From Hyphomonas sp. CY54-11-8 (GTDB taxonomy: Bacteria; Pseudomonadota; Alphaproteobacteria; Caulobacterales; Hyphomonadaceae), in the NCBI RefSeq assembly GCF_000682735.1, contig NZ_AWFD01000036.1, forward strand, positions 147,406 through 211,405: a stretch of 64,000 bases of DNA. Direction: 5' to 3'. Numbering within the stretch: position 1 is the stretch's first letter; each line of letters begins with the position of its first letter. The position numbers and the translations under genes are program-made. Under the pieces are notes generated by a model that did not search any database, was not told where the DNA came from, and was given only the letters and a program-made list of their open reading frames with translations. Below, piece by piece: positions 28,331 through 38,257 of this stretch.

Positions 28331-31036
28331 TTATGAAACGGGAGAAGGCCCGCTTTCCGTCGCGTCGAGGTGCAGTTTTTCCACAGCCAGCTGGTGAAGC
28401 CTTGATTTTGTGGAAGATAATTCAGTCTCCAGATCACGGAATGTGCCGGCTTCGACGGCCCTGCAGAGCCTGTCCCGCAGGCCTGCCGGCATGACATCGG
28501 AGCGCGTTTCGGTGCCAATGGCCACGCGTTGGACCTGTTGGAGTGCCTGGAGAAGGCGCAGGCCTTCCGTCAGCAGAAGGCGTTCCTCGATGTTGAAGCT
28601 GGAGCGTTCAATGGCGTCCTGCGTGGACGCACAGATCGCTTCGCCCCGTCCACCGAGCAGCATGTCCTGCTGCACGACGAACTCCACATCGATCAGTCCG
28701 CCCTCGGCGGTTTTGAGGTCCCACAGTCCCTTGCCCGGCTTTTCCCGGTAGAGGCGTTGACGCATGTCGGTAATGTCAGCCGGGATAGCTTCCGCATTTG
28801 TCTTCGCACGTTCCGTGATCGCATCGAAGGCAATATCCATGACGGTCTGCCCGAGCGCCTCATCTCCCGCGACCGGGCGCAACCGGGTCAGCGCCATATG
28901 CTCCCAGGTCCAGGCATCCTTGTGCTGATAGGATGTGAAGGCTGGCAGGCTGACCGCAACAGGGCCTGCGCGGCCGGATGGGCGCAGGCGCATATCCACT
29001 TCGTAAAGGGCGCCTTCCGCGGTGGGCGCCGTCAGCGCAGTGATCAGGCGCTGGGTGAAGCGCGTGTACCAGGTCTGCGCTTCCAGCGGGTCGGCATCAT
29101 AGATGACGAGGATGTCTAGATCGGACCCGGCGGTCAGTTCCTTGCCGCCCAGCTTGCCCATGGCGAACACGCCCCAAGAACCGTGTTGCGGCCCGTTGCG
29201 GCGCTCGGTTTCCCATTTCGCCGCGGCGGCCATTTCCCGGATTGTGTCGTCGGCAAGCGCTGTCCAGTATTCCGCCGCATCCTTCGCCGGGATAAGCCCG
29301 TGCAGCAGGCGGTGGCCAGTCAGGAAGTGCTGGTCGCGGTGATAGCGGCGCCAGGCATCCAGCGCGCTGTCGAAGCTCGTATCAGGTCCGATCTCAGGCC
29401 GCACCGGCGCTTGCCCGCTGACGAGCGATTCCAGCAAGTCCGGACGGCGGGACAGGATTTCCGCGAGGCGGGGCGCCAGCGCCAGCGTCGCGACCAGATC
29501 GTCCAGCAGGTCCGGTTCTGCCAGCAGCATGGCCAGCGTCTGCACACCGGACGACATGCCGCCGAAGAAACGGGAGAACCAGCGGAACGCCTCGTCAGCC
29601 TCACCCGTCTTGCCCATGTCTTCCAGGAGGCGCGGCAGGATCGCCGTCAGTAATTCGCGCCCGCGCGCCGTACGCGTGGCGGGCACACGGCCCCGGTGCC
29701 AGCTGCGGATCGTCTCGATCGCCGCACTCGGATCACTGAAGCCGAGACCTCGGAGGGTTTCGACCGTGCCCGGATCGTCATCGACCCCCGTGAACACGAA
29801 ATTGCCGGACCGGGTTTCCCCAGCCGCCCTGTCTTCGGCAGCAAACAGGGCGTCATAGGCCGACTGGACGATCCGGCGTGTTTCGAGAACGTCCCGGTCA
29901 AATTCCTCCAGATTTCCATAGCCACTGAGGAAGGCGACCACTTCCCGCGCTTCCGGGTCCTTCGGCAGCGTGTGGGTCTGTTCATCATTCCGCATCTGGA
30001 TGCGGTGCTCGACATTGCGCAGCTGGCGATAGGCTTCGGTCAGGTCGCGTGCTGTCTCGTCCTCAACAACTCCGCCAGCGCGCAGGGCCTCCATCGCGCC
30101 AAGGGTCGTATTGTCCCTCAGTTCAGGACGCCGGCCGCCGAGGATCAGCTGCTGGGTCTGAACAAAAAATTCGATCTCGCGAATGCCGCCCGGCCCCAGC
30201 TTGATGTCAGGGTTCGGAATACTGAATTCCCGCGCCTTGGCCTTGGTGTTGATCATCCGTTTGATCGCCTGGATGTCACCAATGGCCCAGTAGTCGAGAT
30301 TCCGGCGCCAGACATAAGGCTCCATCCCCTTCAGGAAGCGCTTGGCCGCCGCGATGTCTCCGGCGGCCGGGCGCGCCTTGATCCAGACCATCCGTTCCCA
30401 GTTCTGGCCGACGCTTTCATAATAGACTTCCGCCATGGCGGTGGACACGGCCAGCGGTGTCGAGGACGGGTCGGGTCTGAGGCGCAAATCGGTGCGGAAG
30501 ACATAACCGTCTTCGGTTATATCATCGAACATGCGGACGATATCCCGGGCGACGCGCTGTGCCGCCTCGCCGGGCGAACGTTCCCCTCCGTCGAACAGGT
30601 CGGGGTCATAGAAGATGCAGAAGTCGATGTCGCTGGAGTAGTTGAGTTCGAACGCGCCCATCTTGCCAAGCGCAATGGCGAAGATGCCATCGCCGGAAAG
30701 GCCATGATGCGCGAGGGCGACTTTGAGAGCGGTATCGACGCACTCACAGGCGAGTTCTGTCAGCACCAGTGTGACGTCCATGACGTCCAGCGTGCCTGAC
30801 AAGTCTTCCCCGGCCAGCGACAAATGCGTTGCCTGTTTGGCCCGGCGCAAAACACGCATCGCCTCTTCGATGGGCTTCTGGCCCAATTTCGGCAGTATAC
30901 GTACGGTTTCGATGGCTTCGCGCCAGTCCCGGTCTTCCAGATCCCGGCCGACCAGCCGCCGCAGATATGGCGCCCGTTCGCAGGCAAGTGCCAGCGCTGC
31001 TTCAGGAGTTTCAGCAATCGGTCTGACGTTCAGCAT
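28331..31036 (-). CDS. glnE: Bifunctional glutamine synthetase adenylyltransferase/deadenylylase
   Basis: A 901-aa enzyme that adds AMP to and removes it from glutamine synthetase according to nitrogen status. It contains two nucleotidyltransferase domains, with active-site motifs ALGKMGAFELNYSSDID in the N-terminal half and MGKLGGKELTAGSDLDILV in the C-terminal half, each followed by a helical GlnD/PII-UTase-like region. The first ATG at 31036 is two bases after the histidine kinase stop, so it is the last gene of the degP/two-component run, an order known from other alphaproteobacteria. Confidence 0.95.
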   Translation of the reverse strand: MLNVRPIAETPEAALALACERAPYLRRLVGRDLEDRDWREAIETVRILPKLGQKPIEEAMRVLRRAKQATHLSLAGEDLSGTLDVMDVTLVLTELACECVDTALKVALAHHGLSGDGIFAIALGKMGAFELNYSSDIDFCIFYDPDLFDGGERSPGEAAQRVARDIVRMFDDITEDGYVFRTDLRLRPDPSSTPLAVSTAMAEVYYESVGQNWERMVWIKARPAAGDIAAAKRFLKGMEPYVWRRNLDYWAIGDIQAIKRMINTKAKAREFSIPNPDIKLGPGGIREIEFFVQTQQLILGGRRPELRDNTTLGAMEALRAGGVVEDETARDLTEAYRQLRNVEHRIQMRNDEQTHTLPKDPEAREVVAFLSGYGNLEEFDRDVLETRRIVQSAYDALFAAEDRAAGETRSGNFVFTGVDDDPGTVETLRGLGFSDPSAAIETIRSWHRGRVPATRTARGRELLTAILPRLLEDMGKTGEADEAFRWFSRFFGGMSSGVQTLAMLLAEPDLLDDLVATLALAPRLAEILSRRPDLLESLVSGQAPVRPEIGPDTSFDSALDAWRRYHRDQHFLTGHRLLHGLIPAKDAAEYWTALADDTIREMAAAAKWETERRNGPQHGSWGVFAMGKLGGKELTAGSDLDILVIYDADPLEAQTWYTRFTQRLITALTAPTAEGALYEVDMRLRPSGRAGPVAVSLPAFTSYQHKDAWTWEHMALTRLRPVAGDEALGQTVMDIAFDAITERAKTNAEAIPADITDMRQRLYREKPGKGLWDLKTAEGGLIDVEFVVQQDMLLGGRGEAICASTQDAIERSSFNIEERLLLTEGLRLLQALQQVQRVAIGTETRSDVMPAGLRDRLCRAVEAGTFRDLETELSSTKSRLHQLAVEKLHLDATESGPSPVS

Positions 31037-31038
31037 GC

Positions 31039-32439
31039 TTATGCCCTGGGCAATCTCAATGTCGCTTTCAGCCCGGGCGATCCCTCCGGGCCGTTTCCGT
31101 CAGACAGGATCAATTCACCGCCATGCATTTCCGCAACTGACACAACGAGGGCAAGGCCGAGGCCGCTACCCGGCTGGGTGCGTGCCGAATCCATCCGTTG
31201 GAAGCGTTGGACCACCCGCTTGCGCGCGTCCGGCGGAACGCCCGGTCCGGTATCGATGACTGTGAGATCGACCGTGCCTTCCGGGCCGCGCGCCACGGTA
31301 AAACTGACATTTCCGCCCACGGGTGTGTACTTGATGGCATTGTCGAGCAGGTTCGACAGAGCCTGGCCGATCAGGTCCCGGTCGCCCAGAACCATCAGGT
31401 GTTTCGCGATCTGGCTGCGGAAGCTCTGTTCGGCCTCTTCACAGGCCGGCTCGAACAGTTCGGCCAGTTCTTCGGCGAGTTCGCTGACGTCCATCCGCAC
31501 GCGCTCGCCTTCTGCACCCGCTTCGAGGCGGGCAAGGCGCAGGATGGCGTTGAAGGTGCCGAGCACCCGGTCGACTTCCTCAACCGTCTCTCCAAGCGTC
31601 GCTTCGGCGCTTTCCTTGGACATCGGCTCGGAGAGCGCGATCTCCAGCCGGTTGCGCAGACGCGAGAGCGGGGAGCGCAGATCATGAGCAATTGCGTTGC
31701 CGGTATTGCGGGTGGATTCGACCAGCTTCTCGATCTGGTCGAGCATCGCATTCATGCGCTGGCCCAGACGGTCGAACTCGTCGCCGGACCCTCGCACAGG
31801 CACGCGGCGGCCAAGCTCGCCGCCCATCACCATTTCTGCCGTCCGCGCGAGTTCATCTGCCCGCCGCGCCGCGCCGCGAGAGATCAACAGACCGCCCAGC
31901 AATGACAGGACAAGCCCGATGGGCGCGGCAATGAAGATGGCGTTCTGGATCCGACCCACAATCGCGGTTTGCTGCGCAGTATCAAACGCCACCAGCAAAG
32001 CCCCGCCATTGTCGCGCAGGCGCACGATGCGGCCTGCCACGGGACGGACGACTTCGGACCCGTCCGGCTCCGTCAGCGTGACTTCGAAGTACACGGTCTG
32101 GACATCAAGATCAGGATTATGCGCAGGCATGCGCTGGAAGTGTCCGGCGATACGGCGGCCCGAGGCATCTTCGAGATAGTAGAAAAAGGTCGATCCGTTG
32201 CGGGTCATCCGCTCGAACACCGACTCGCTGAGGCGTTCCATGCCGCCGGTGAAGTAGGCATTACCCAGCTGTTCGAATTCCAGATCCATCCGCCGGTCGG
32301 ATTCCGCGCGAATGTAGTAAACCGTCGAATAATAGAGGTAGACCAGCAACGCCGCCGAAAATGCTGCGAACATGGCGCTGTAGAGCAGCGCCAGCTTGAA
32401 TGTGGTCGTCCTAAGGAAGGTCGGCAGGGCGAATTTCAT
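31039..32439 (-). CDS. Sensor histidine kinase (OmpR-partner type)
   Basis: A 466-aa inner-membrane kinase: TM1 at about residues 14-36, a periplasmic domain, TM2 at about 165-190 (FIAAPIGLVLSLLGGLL), a HAMP segment, the phospho-acceptor His in NAIAHDLRSPLSRLRNRLE, and the ATPase motifs NLLDNAIKYTP (N box), VIDTGPGVPP (G1) and GSGLGLALV (G2). The gene pairs with the response regulator just upstream. The degP neighbour suggests an envelope or protein-folding signal (inference). Confidence 0.92.
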   Translation of the reverse strand: MKFALPTFLRTTTFKLALLYSAMFAAFSAALLVYLYYSTVYYIRAESDRRMDLEFEQLGNAYFTGGMERLSESVFERMTRNGSTFFYYLEDASGRRIAGHFQRMPAHNPDLDVQTVYFEVTLTEPDGSEVVRPVAGRIVRLRDNGGALLVAFDTAQQTAIVGRIQNAIFIAAPIGLVLSLLGGLLISRGAARRADELARTAEMVMGGELGRRVPVRGSGDEFDRLGQRMNAMLDQIEKLVESTRNTGNAIAHDLRSPLSRLRNRLEIALSEPMSKESAEATLGETVEEVDRVLGTFNAILRLARLEAGAEGERVRMDVSELAEELAELFEPACEEAEQSFRSQIAKHLMVLGDRDLIGQALSNLLDNAIKYTPVGGNVSFTVARGPEGTVDLTVIDTGPGVPPDARKRVVQRFQRMDSARTQPGSGLGLALVVSVAEMHGGELILSDGNGPEGSPGLKATLRLPRA

Positions 32440-32471
32440 GGCTCGCTAGTGCCAGCGCCCTGCCAATCCGT

Positions 32472-33146
32472 CTAGCCCTGCAACCTGTATCCGGCCCCGC
32501 GGACCGTGTGCAGCAGCGGCTCGTCGAATTCCTTGTCGATCTTGGCGCGCAGGCGCGAGACGTGAACATCGATCACATTGGTCTGCGGATCGAAATTATA
32601 GTCCCACACTTTCTCCAGAAGCATGGTGCGCGTCACGACCTGGCCAGCATGGCGCATCAGGTATTCCAGAAGGCGGAACTCACGCGGCTGCAGGTCGATC
32701 TTCTGGCCAGCCCGCGTGACCTTGCGGGTCAGCAGGTTCATTTCCAGGTCGCCCGCCTTCAGCACGGTGACCGGCGGTTCCTGGCCCGGCGTGCGCCGGC
32801 CGAGCGCCTCAACGCGTGCAGCAAGTTCTGCCGGTGCGAACGGCTTGGCGAGGTAGTCCTCGGCGCCGGCCTTCAGGCCCTGTACCTTGTTCTGGACGTC
32901 GCCCAGCGCCGACAGGAAGAGCGCCGGTGTCGTGCCGCCCGCGTCACGGAATTCCTTCAGCAGGGTCAGGCCGTCTTTCTCTGGCAGCATGCGGTCGACC
33001 ACCATGGCGTCGAATTCTTCCGACCGCGCCTTTGCCAGTCCACGCTCGCCATCGTCCGCTTTGTCCACCGAATGCCCAGCCTCAACGAGGACCTTCTCGA
33101 TAAAGCTGGCCATTTCTGCGTCGTCTTCGATCACCAGCACTCGCAT
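32472..33146 (-). CDS. OmpR-family response regulator
   Basis: A 224-aa regulator with an N-terminal receiver (acidic pair in VIEDDAEM, phospho-acceptor Asp51 in MVVDRMLPEKDG, Lys in LAKPF) and a C-terminal winged helix ending TVRGAGYRL. AGGAGGATCCC precedes ATG 33146; a longer reading adds nine residues before the conserved MRVLVIEDD. It is cognate to the adjacent histidine kinase. Confidence 0.93.
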   Translation of the reverse strand: MRVLVIEDDAEMASFIEKVLVEAGHSVDKADDGERGLAKARSEEFDAMVVDRMLPEKDGLTLLKEFRDAGGTTPALFLSALGDVQNKVQGLKAGAEDYLAKPFAPAELAARVEALGRRTPGQEPPVTVLKAGDLEMNLLTRKVTRAGQKIDLQPREFRLLEYLMRHAGQVVTRTMLLEKVWDYNFDPQTNVIDVHVSRLRAKIDKEFDEPLLHTVRGAGYRLQG

Positions 33147-33184
33147 GGGATCCTCCTGAACTGTGTCTAGCATTTCCGCCTCAC

Positions 33185-34720
33185 TTAGTCTTCGCTGATG
33201 TCGATGGTGCGGTAGGTCGTGATCTGGCCCACACGCACAGCGATCAGTACTTTGGTCCGGTCCGCCTTCTTGGCGGCATCGATGGCCTTCTTCAGAACCT
33301 CAACGCTCGAGACCGGCTCATTGTTGGCTTCCAGGATGACCATGCCGCGCTGCAGGCCGGCCTCTTCGATCGCTCCGCCACGCTCAACCTCTGAAATCAC
33401 GAGACCGGCTTCGTCCTTGTCGAGGCCGAGACGCTGGCGCATCTCGTCGTCGAGCGGAATGAAGGTCACGCCGAGTGATTCCATGGTGGCTTCGTCGGCA
33501 TTGTCGCCGGAGCCTTCGGACAGGGCCGAAGCCGGAATGCGCTGGGCGCTGAGATTGTCGCCCCGCTCGCCGACGACGACATTGATCGTCTGACGCTTGC
33601 CGCCACGCATGATGTCGAACTTGTTCGATGTGTTGGCGATCAGACGGCCGACAAGGCGGGTCGTCGAGGTCGCATCGCTGACCTTCTGGCCATTGACCGA
33701 CAGGATGATGTCGCCACGCTGGAGGCCGCCTTTGGCCGCCGGGCTGTTTTCGGTCACGTCAGCGATGATGGAGCCATCATTGTTGTCCATGCCCTGGGCC
33801 TCAGCCATGTCTTCGGTGAGGTCCTGGATCTGGACACCCAGCCAGCCGCGGGAGACATGACCATCCTTGATGATGGCCTGGGTCACTTCCTGGGCCAGCT
33901 CGGCCGGGATCGCGAAACCGATACCGACCGAACCGCCGGTGGGCGACAGGATCTGCGTGTTCACACCGACGACATTGCCGTGCAGGTCGAAGGTCGGGCC
34001 GCCGGAGTTGCCGCGGTTGATCGCAGCATCAATCTGGAGAAAGTCCGTATACGGGCTGTCATTGCCGAGCTCCCGGCCATCGGCCGAAAGGATGCCTGCC
34101 GTCGCCGTACCGCTGAATCCGAACGGGTTGCCGAGGGCCACGACCCAGTCGCCCTTGCGGAGATTATGGGAGTTGCCGAAACGCACATAGGGGTATGTCC
34201 CCTTATCCTTCACCTTGATAACGGCGAGGTCTGTATCGGGATCAGTGCCGATGAGTTCGGCTTCCAGTTCAGCCCCGTCCTTCGTTACCACTTCAATCTG
34301 GACGGCGTTCTCGACCACGTGATTGTTGGTCACGATGTAGCCGTCCTGCGAAATGAAGAAGCCGGAGCCGAGCGAACGCGCTTCGCGGGTCTGCGGCTCC
34401 TCGCCTTGTTCTTCTTGCTGGCGGCGCTGCTCAAGGAAGTCGTCGAGCCCCGGCAGACCGCGGAACTGTTCGAAGAATTCCTGCATGTCGCCCATGTCGT
34501 TGACCTGGCGTTCGGATACCACGTTCACGCTGACGACGGCGGGTTCGACGCGTTCGATCAGGTCGGCAAAGCTCATCGGCGCGCCCGCAGGCGCCTGGAT
34601 CGCGATCGGCTGAGCGCCGGCCTCTGGGCTGAGAATCTGAGGCGCGATCGACAAGGTCCCAACCGCTGCGGCTCCGAAAAGCGCTGCAACCAGTGCCTGC
34701 CGAGAAATGCCAAGTTTCAT
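33185..34720 (-). CDS. degP: Do/DegP family periplasmic serine protease
   Basis: A 511-aa HtrA protease/chaperone. It has a signal peptide (LVAALFGAAAVGTL region) and a trypsin-like domain with His in TNNHVVENA, Asp in GTDPDTDLAVIKV and Ser in NRGNSGGPTFDL. Two PDZ domains follow (SRGWLGVQIQDL onward, and the C-terminal domain with GLVISEVERGGAIEEAGLQ). A Q/E-rich LA loop (RRQQEEQGEEPQT) is visible. ATG 34720 follows GGAGAGAGAAATC. It degrades misfolded envelope proteins. It lies between ccmH and the two-component genes, as in rhizobia. Confidence 0.94.
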   Translation of the reverse strand: MKLGISRQALVAALFGAAAVGTLSIAPQILSPEAGAQPIAIQAPAGAPMSFADLIERVEPAVVSVNVVSERQVNDMGDMQEFFEQFRGLPGLDDFLEQRRQQEEQGEEPQTREARSLGSGFFISQDGYIVTNNHVVENAVQIEVVTKDGAELEAELIGTDPDTDLAVIKVKDKGTYPYVRFGNSHNLRKGDWVVALGNPFGFSGTATAGILSADGRELGNDSPYTDFLQIDAAINRGNSGGPTFDLHGNVVGVNTQILSPTGGSVGIGFAIPAELAQEVTQAIIKDGHVSRGWLGVQIQDLTEDMAEAQGMDNNDGSIIADVTENSPAAKGGLQRGDIILSVNGQKVSDATSTTRLVGRLIANTSNKFDIMRGGKRQTINVVVGERGDNLSAQRIPASALSEGSGDNADEATMESLGVTFIPLDDEMRQRLGLDKDEAGLVISEVERGGAIEEAGLQRGMVILEANNEPVSSVEVLKKAIDAAKKADRTKVLIAVRVGQITTYRTIDISED

Positions 34721-34739
34721 GATTTCTCTCTCCAACTCT

Positions 34740-35372
34740 CTGAAATATCGCCGTTTGTCCGGTCGGACGTTACATAATCATACGAGAACGAATGTGGTCA
34801 TTAAAAGACAGTAAGTCGAATGGAATCAGGAGATCACGCCGGTGCCCAGGAACGGACCGACGCTCTGTCCGATCAGCTCATTTCCGGCAGGCGAGGAATG
34901 GAGAGGAATCCGATCGAGGCCCGGCCGCGCCTGGAAAACTCTTCTCAACCAGCCGCCGAATGATGGGGTCGACAAAATTCTGAAACTTCAAATCTTATCA
35001 GATTTAAACATACCGTTAGTATGACTAAATCGAAAAAGCCCTTGAAATACTACAGTTTGCGAGACATACTTGTTTTCACTATAGATCAGAAGGGGCTGAT
35101 TTGTGCGCTTGATTAACCGCATGCCAGACAGGCTGTTGCGTCATCGCGCCTATGCCTCAAACCAGTTGCCGGCGCTGGAAGGGCCCAATCCCCGGGCCTA
35201 CCGGTGTCAATCACCACTTCGTACGTCTTGCCTACTGCCAAGGTGGCTTGCGAAGTCCCATTCAGACGTCAAGCAATGTCCCCACCCAGCCTGACGGCTA
35301 TTCCCACGGGGGTCGGCGCCGGCAAACCCTGCCCCTCACAATTTCGAGATCCTGTCTGAATGGCAGGCGGGG
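34740..35372. other. Intergenic region of about 630 bp without a recognised gene
   Basis: It separates degP from ccmH. The part from about 34790 to 35060 is clearly more AT-rich than the surroundings and should include the degP promoter. The part from 35100 to 35370 has ordinary composition and short open frames, none of which gives a recognisable protein. No convincing repeat, tRNA or terminator with a U-tract was seen. Confidence 0.5.
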
Positions 35373-35771
35373 TCAGACGTCTTCCGATTCGATCTGGTCC
35401 ACGACTGTCCGCTTCCGCCGTGCGGTGAGGAAGCCGATGAGTCCGCCGATGGCGAGCAGGAGAAACGGACCAAGCCAGAGCAGCATGCCGCTCAGATTGT
35501 TTCCCTTCGGGCGGAACAGCACGAACTCGCCATAGCGGCTTTCAAACCAGTCGCGCACTTCCTGGTCGGTAGACCCTTCGCCGACCATTTCGCGAATGCG
35601 GGTCCGCATATCCTCGGCGATCGGCGCAGCGGATTGGGAGACGGGTTCATTCTCGCACGCCACGCAGCGCAGCTCCCGCATCAGCGCCTGCGCGCGGGCC
35701 TCCTCCGCCGGATTATCCAGCGGAACATCGGCCGCCAGTGCGATCACGAGAGACAGGAACAACGCCTTCAT
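35373..35771 (-). CDS. ccmH: Cytochrome c maturation protein CcmH
   Basis: A 132-aa membrane-anchored thiol protein of the cytochrome c maturation (System I) apparatus. It has a signal sequence, the redox motif at residues 35-39 (RCVAC; the family form is RCxxC), the WFESRYGEFVLF segment, and one C-terminal transmembrane helix (LLWLGPFLLLAIGGLIGFL). It reduces apocytochrome CxxCH cysteines before haem attachment. ATG 35771 overlaps the ccmF stop. Confidence 0.93.
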   Translation of the reverse strand: MKALFLSLVIALAADVPLDNPAEEARAQALMRELRCVACENEPVSQSAAPIAEDMRTRIREMVGEGSTDQEVRDWFESRYGEFVLFRPKGNNLSGMLLWLGPFLLLAIGGLIGFLTARRKRTVVDQIESEDV

Positions 35772-37648
35772 CGCTTGACCTTCACCATGCTGAGACAGCC
35801 GCCGAGGCCAATCAGCAGTACGCCAAAGTATACGAAATCAATCAGCGGATTGAAGTAGACCCGGAAAACCCAGCGTGCCTGCCCGTCCACGACACGCTGC
35901 TCGCCAAGCGCCGCATAAAGATCGCCCGTGCCGGTCTTGAAGATCGCGGTCTCGGTCGTCGGCATGCGCGCGGCAGGATAGTAGCGCTTCATCGGCTGCA
36001 GCACGGTCGTCACACCGCCCTTCACGGCGGTCAGCACCGCCTTGTCCGCATACCAGTTCGGCCCCTCGATGGAGCGGACATCTTCCAGAGTCAGGGTCCA
36101 GCCAGCCGCCTCGCCCGATCCGCCTTCTGCCAGCGCAACCGTGGTTTCATACCGTTCGGTCGTTTCGATCACGGCGCCGATGATGAACAGGCCGATCCCC
36201 ATATGGGCGAGGGTCATGCCCCAGACGCGCGGGGAAACGCGGAACACGCGCTTCAGCGTGACGGCACGGCGCCGCAGTTCCCACAAGGCACCGCCGATCA
36301 GCCAGACGCCAAGCGCCAGCCCAAATGCCGCGCCCAGTGAAATCTTCCAGATGCCAATACCCAGCGCGGCAAACACGGCGACCAGTGCGGCACCTGCGAT
36401 GGCCCAGCGCGTCCACTGCTTCAGATCCGCCTTGCCCCACGCCCAGTTCTGGGCGACGGGCAGCAGGACGAGCAGGACCGCCAGGATGGGCACGAAAGTC
36501 AGCCGGAAATATGGTTCGCCTACGGACATGGTGCGTCCAGCGGCTTCGGCCATCAGCGGGAAAAGTGTGCCCAGCAATACGGTCAGCGCTGCCACGATAA
36601 GCACGATGTTATTGGCCATCAACGCGCCTTCGCGGCTAACAATCAGCCAGGGCTTGGCGCCTTTCAGGGAAGGCCCGCGCCAGACGAACAGGCCCAGGGC
36701 GAGCACGCCATAGACCATCAGTCCGAACAGAAGGATCGTTCCACGCTCCGGATCAACAGCAAAGGCATGAACGGAAGTCAGCACACCGGAGCGCACGAGG
36801 AAGGCGCCCATGATCGAGAACAGGAACGCCAGCACGGACAAAAGCGCCGTCCAGGCCGCAAAGTTTTCGCGCTTTTCCGTGACGATCACGGAGTGCAGCA
36901 AGGCCGCTCCGATCAGCCAGGGCATGAGGGACGCATTCTCCACCGGGTCCCAGAACCACCAGCCGCCCCAGCCAAGCTCGTAATAGGCCCAGTAGGATCC
37001 CAGCGCGATGCCCAAGGTCAGGGGCACAAAGGCGGCGAGCGACCAGCGCCGGGCTTCCTTCGCCCACACCCGGTCAATGCGCCCATCCATCATGCCGGCC
37101 GCAGCGAGCGCGAAAACGAAGGAGTACCCGACATAGCCGAGATACAGCATCGGCGGATGGAAGGAGAGTGCCGGGTCCTGCAGGAGCGGGTTCAGCCCCG
37201 CCCCCTGAAAGGGCGCCGGGTCGAGGCGCAGATAAGGTGAGGACGCAAACAGCAGGTAGCCCATCGCGCCGGCGGTCAGGAACCCCTGCACGCCGAGCGC
37301 ATGGGCCTCGAAATTCACACGTCCCGTCTTCATCAGGGCAGCCGCCGCTGCGCCGAACGCAAAGGTCACCAGCGCCCAGAGCGCCATGGAGCCTTCATGG
37401 TTTCCCCATGTGCCGGCAATCTTGTAGAGCATCGGCTTCAGCGTGTGGGAGTTGTTCGCCACAAGCAGGAGCGAAAAGTCCGAAACGGCAAAGGCATGCA
37501 CCAGCGTGAGGAACGAAAACGCCATCAGGCCAAAACCGGTCACGGCGGACATGCCTGCCCACCGGCGATCGCCCTTCAGGCCGAAGATCGTCTGCGCCAG
37601 CGCGGCGCCGAGCGCCAGGAAGGCCGCGAAATGCCCGGCTTCGATCAT
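35768..37648 (-). CDS. ccmF: Haem lyase CcmF/NrfE family
   Basis: A 626-aa polytopic inner-membrane subunit of the cytochrome c haem ligation complex. The WWD domain is visible as GWGGWWFWDPVENASLMPWL, with further conserved segments NNSHTLKPMLYKIAGTWGNH and the C-terminal periplasmic domain before the last helix. The start overlaps the ccmE stop, and the gene is in the order ccmE-ccmF-ccmH. No ccmG (DsbE) lies in this cluster. Confidence 0.95.
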   Translation of the reverse strand: MIEAGHFAAFLALGAALAQTIFGLKGDRRWAGMSAVTGFGLMAFSFLTLVHAFAVSDFSLLLVANNSHTLKPMLYKIAGTWGNHEGSMALWALVTFAFGAAAAALMKTGRVNFEAHALGVQGFLTAGAMGYLLFASSPYLRLDPAPFQGAGLNPLLQDPALSFHPPMLYLGYVGYSFVFALAAAGMMDGRIDRVWAKEARRWSLAAFVPLTLGIALGSYWAYYELGWGGWWFWDPVENASLMPWLIGAALLHSVIVTEKRENFAAWTALLSVLAFLFSIMGAFLVRSGVLTSVHAFAVDPERGTILLFGLMVYGVLALGLFVWRGPSLKGAKPWLIVSREGALMANNIVLIVAALTVLLGTLFPLMAEAAGRTMSVGEPYFRLTFVPILAVLLVLLPVAQNWAWGKADLKQWTRWAIAGAALVAVFAALGIGIWKISLGAAFGLALGVWLIGGALWELRRRAVTLKRVFRVSPRVWGMTLAHMGIGLFIIGAVIETTERYETTVALAEGGSGEAAGWTLTLEDVRSIEGPNWYADKAVLTAVKGGVTTVLQPMKRYYPAARMPTTETAIFKTGTGDLYAALGEQRVVDGQARWVFRVYFNPLIDFVYFGVLLIGLGGCLSMVKVKR

Positions 37649-38070
37649 CCGCCGATTGCCTCGGGGCGCAGTTCGCGCGGCTGGTAGTTCTCGTCATGCT
37701 TCGCCAGGATCTGGCGGGCGGTGAATGTGCCGTCGGGACTGAACTGGCCGATAGCAACAACGCCCTGCCCTTCGCGGAACAGGTCCGGCGCAATACCGGT
37801 GAACGCGACCTTGATGTCGGCGTCGCTGTTGTCCATCACAGTGAACATCATGGTGGCGCCATCCGCCGAATAGGTCAGCGACCCCGGCTCGACCCAGCCG
37901 CCGACTTTCACCTCACGCCCCTCTTTTGGCAGGCCTTTCTCGGCCAGCGTTTGGGGTGTGTAGAAAAGGTTGGCATTCTGGCGCAGGGCCATGAAGGCAA
38001 GCCCCGCCGCAGCCAGCAGCAGGACGGCGGCGATGCCAAACGTGTAGAGTCGTCGAGTGCGTGCGCGCAT
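37645..38070 (-). CDS. ccmE: Cytochrome c maturation haem chaperone CcmE
   Basis: A 141-aa haem chaperone anchored by one N-terminal helix (YTFGIAAVLLLAAAGLAFMAL) with a periplasmic OB-fold domain. The haem-binding His125 and Tyr129 are in LAKHDENY, the canonical HxxxY form. It passes haem from CcmC to CcmF. It is divergent from the [FeFe]-hydrogenase gene, with 187 bp between the two starts. Confidence 0.95.
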   Translation of the reverse strand: MRARTRRLYTFGIAAVLLLAAAGLAFMALRQNANLFYTPQTLAEKGLPKEGREVKVGGWVEPGSLTYSADGATMMFTVMDNSDADIKVAFTGIAPDLFREGQGVVAIGQFSPDGTFTARQILAKHDENYQPRELRPEAIGG

Positions 38071-38257
38071 GCCGGTCTTATAGAGCGACCCGCGCCAAAT
38101 TGGGAGTGCGGCAGATGCATCCGGCGCGGGCGAGACCCTGACGCCCGTATGGGCAGGCTGGAAAGGCCTGAACCCAATAGAGACGTGGCTGTCTAATTGC
38201 GGGCTGTGCGTTTATACTGGGGATTATGACGCCTGCAGCATTTGAGACCTTTTTCGG

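Noticed and set aside
35152..35535. Plus-strand reading frame of 127 codons between degP and ccmH
   Set aside because: Its second half is antisense to ccmH, codon use is poor and no motif or ribosome binding site supports it.
38071..38257. FNR/Anr box or other oxygen-responsive site before the [FeFe]-hydrogenase gene
   Set aside because: No TTGAT-N4-ATCAA-like sequence was found. A TATACT at 38213-38218 could be a -10 element but has no acceptable -35.
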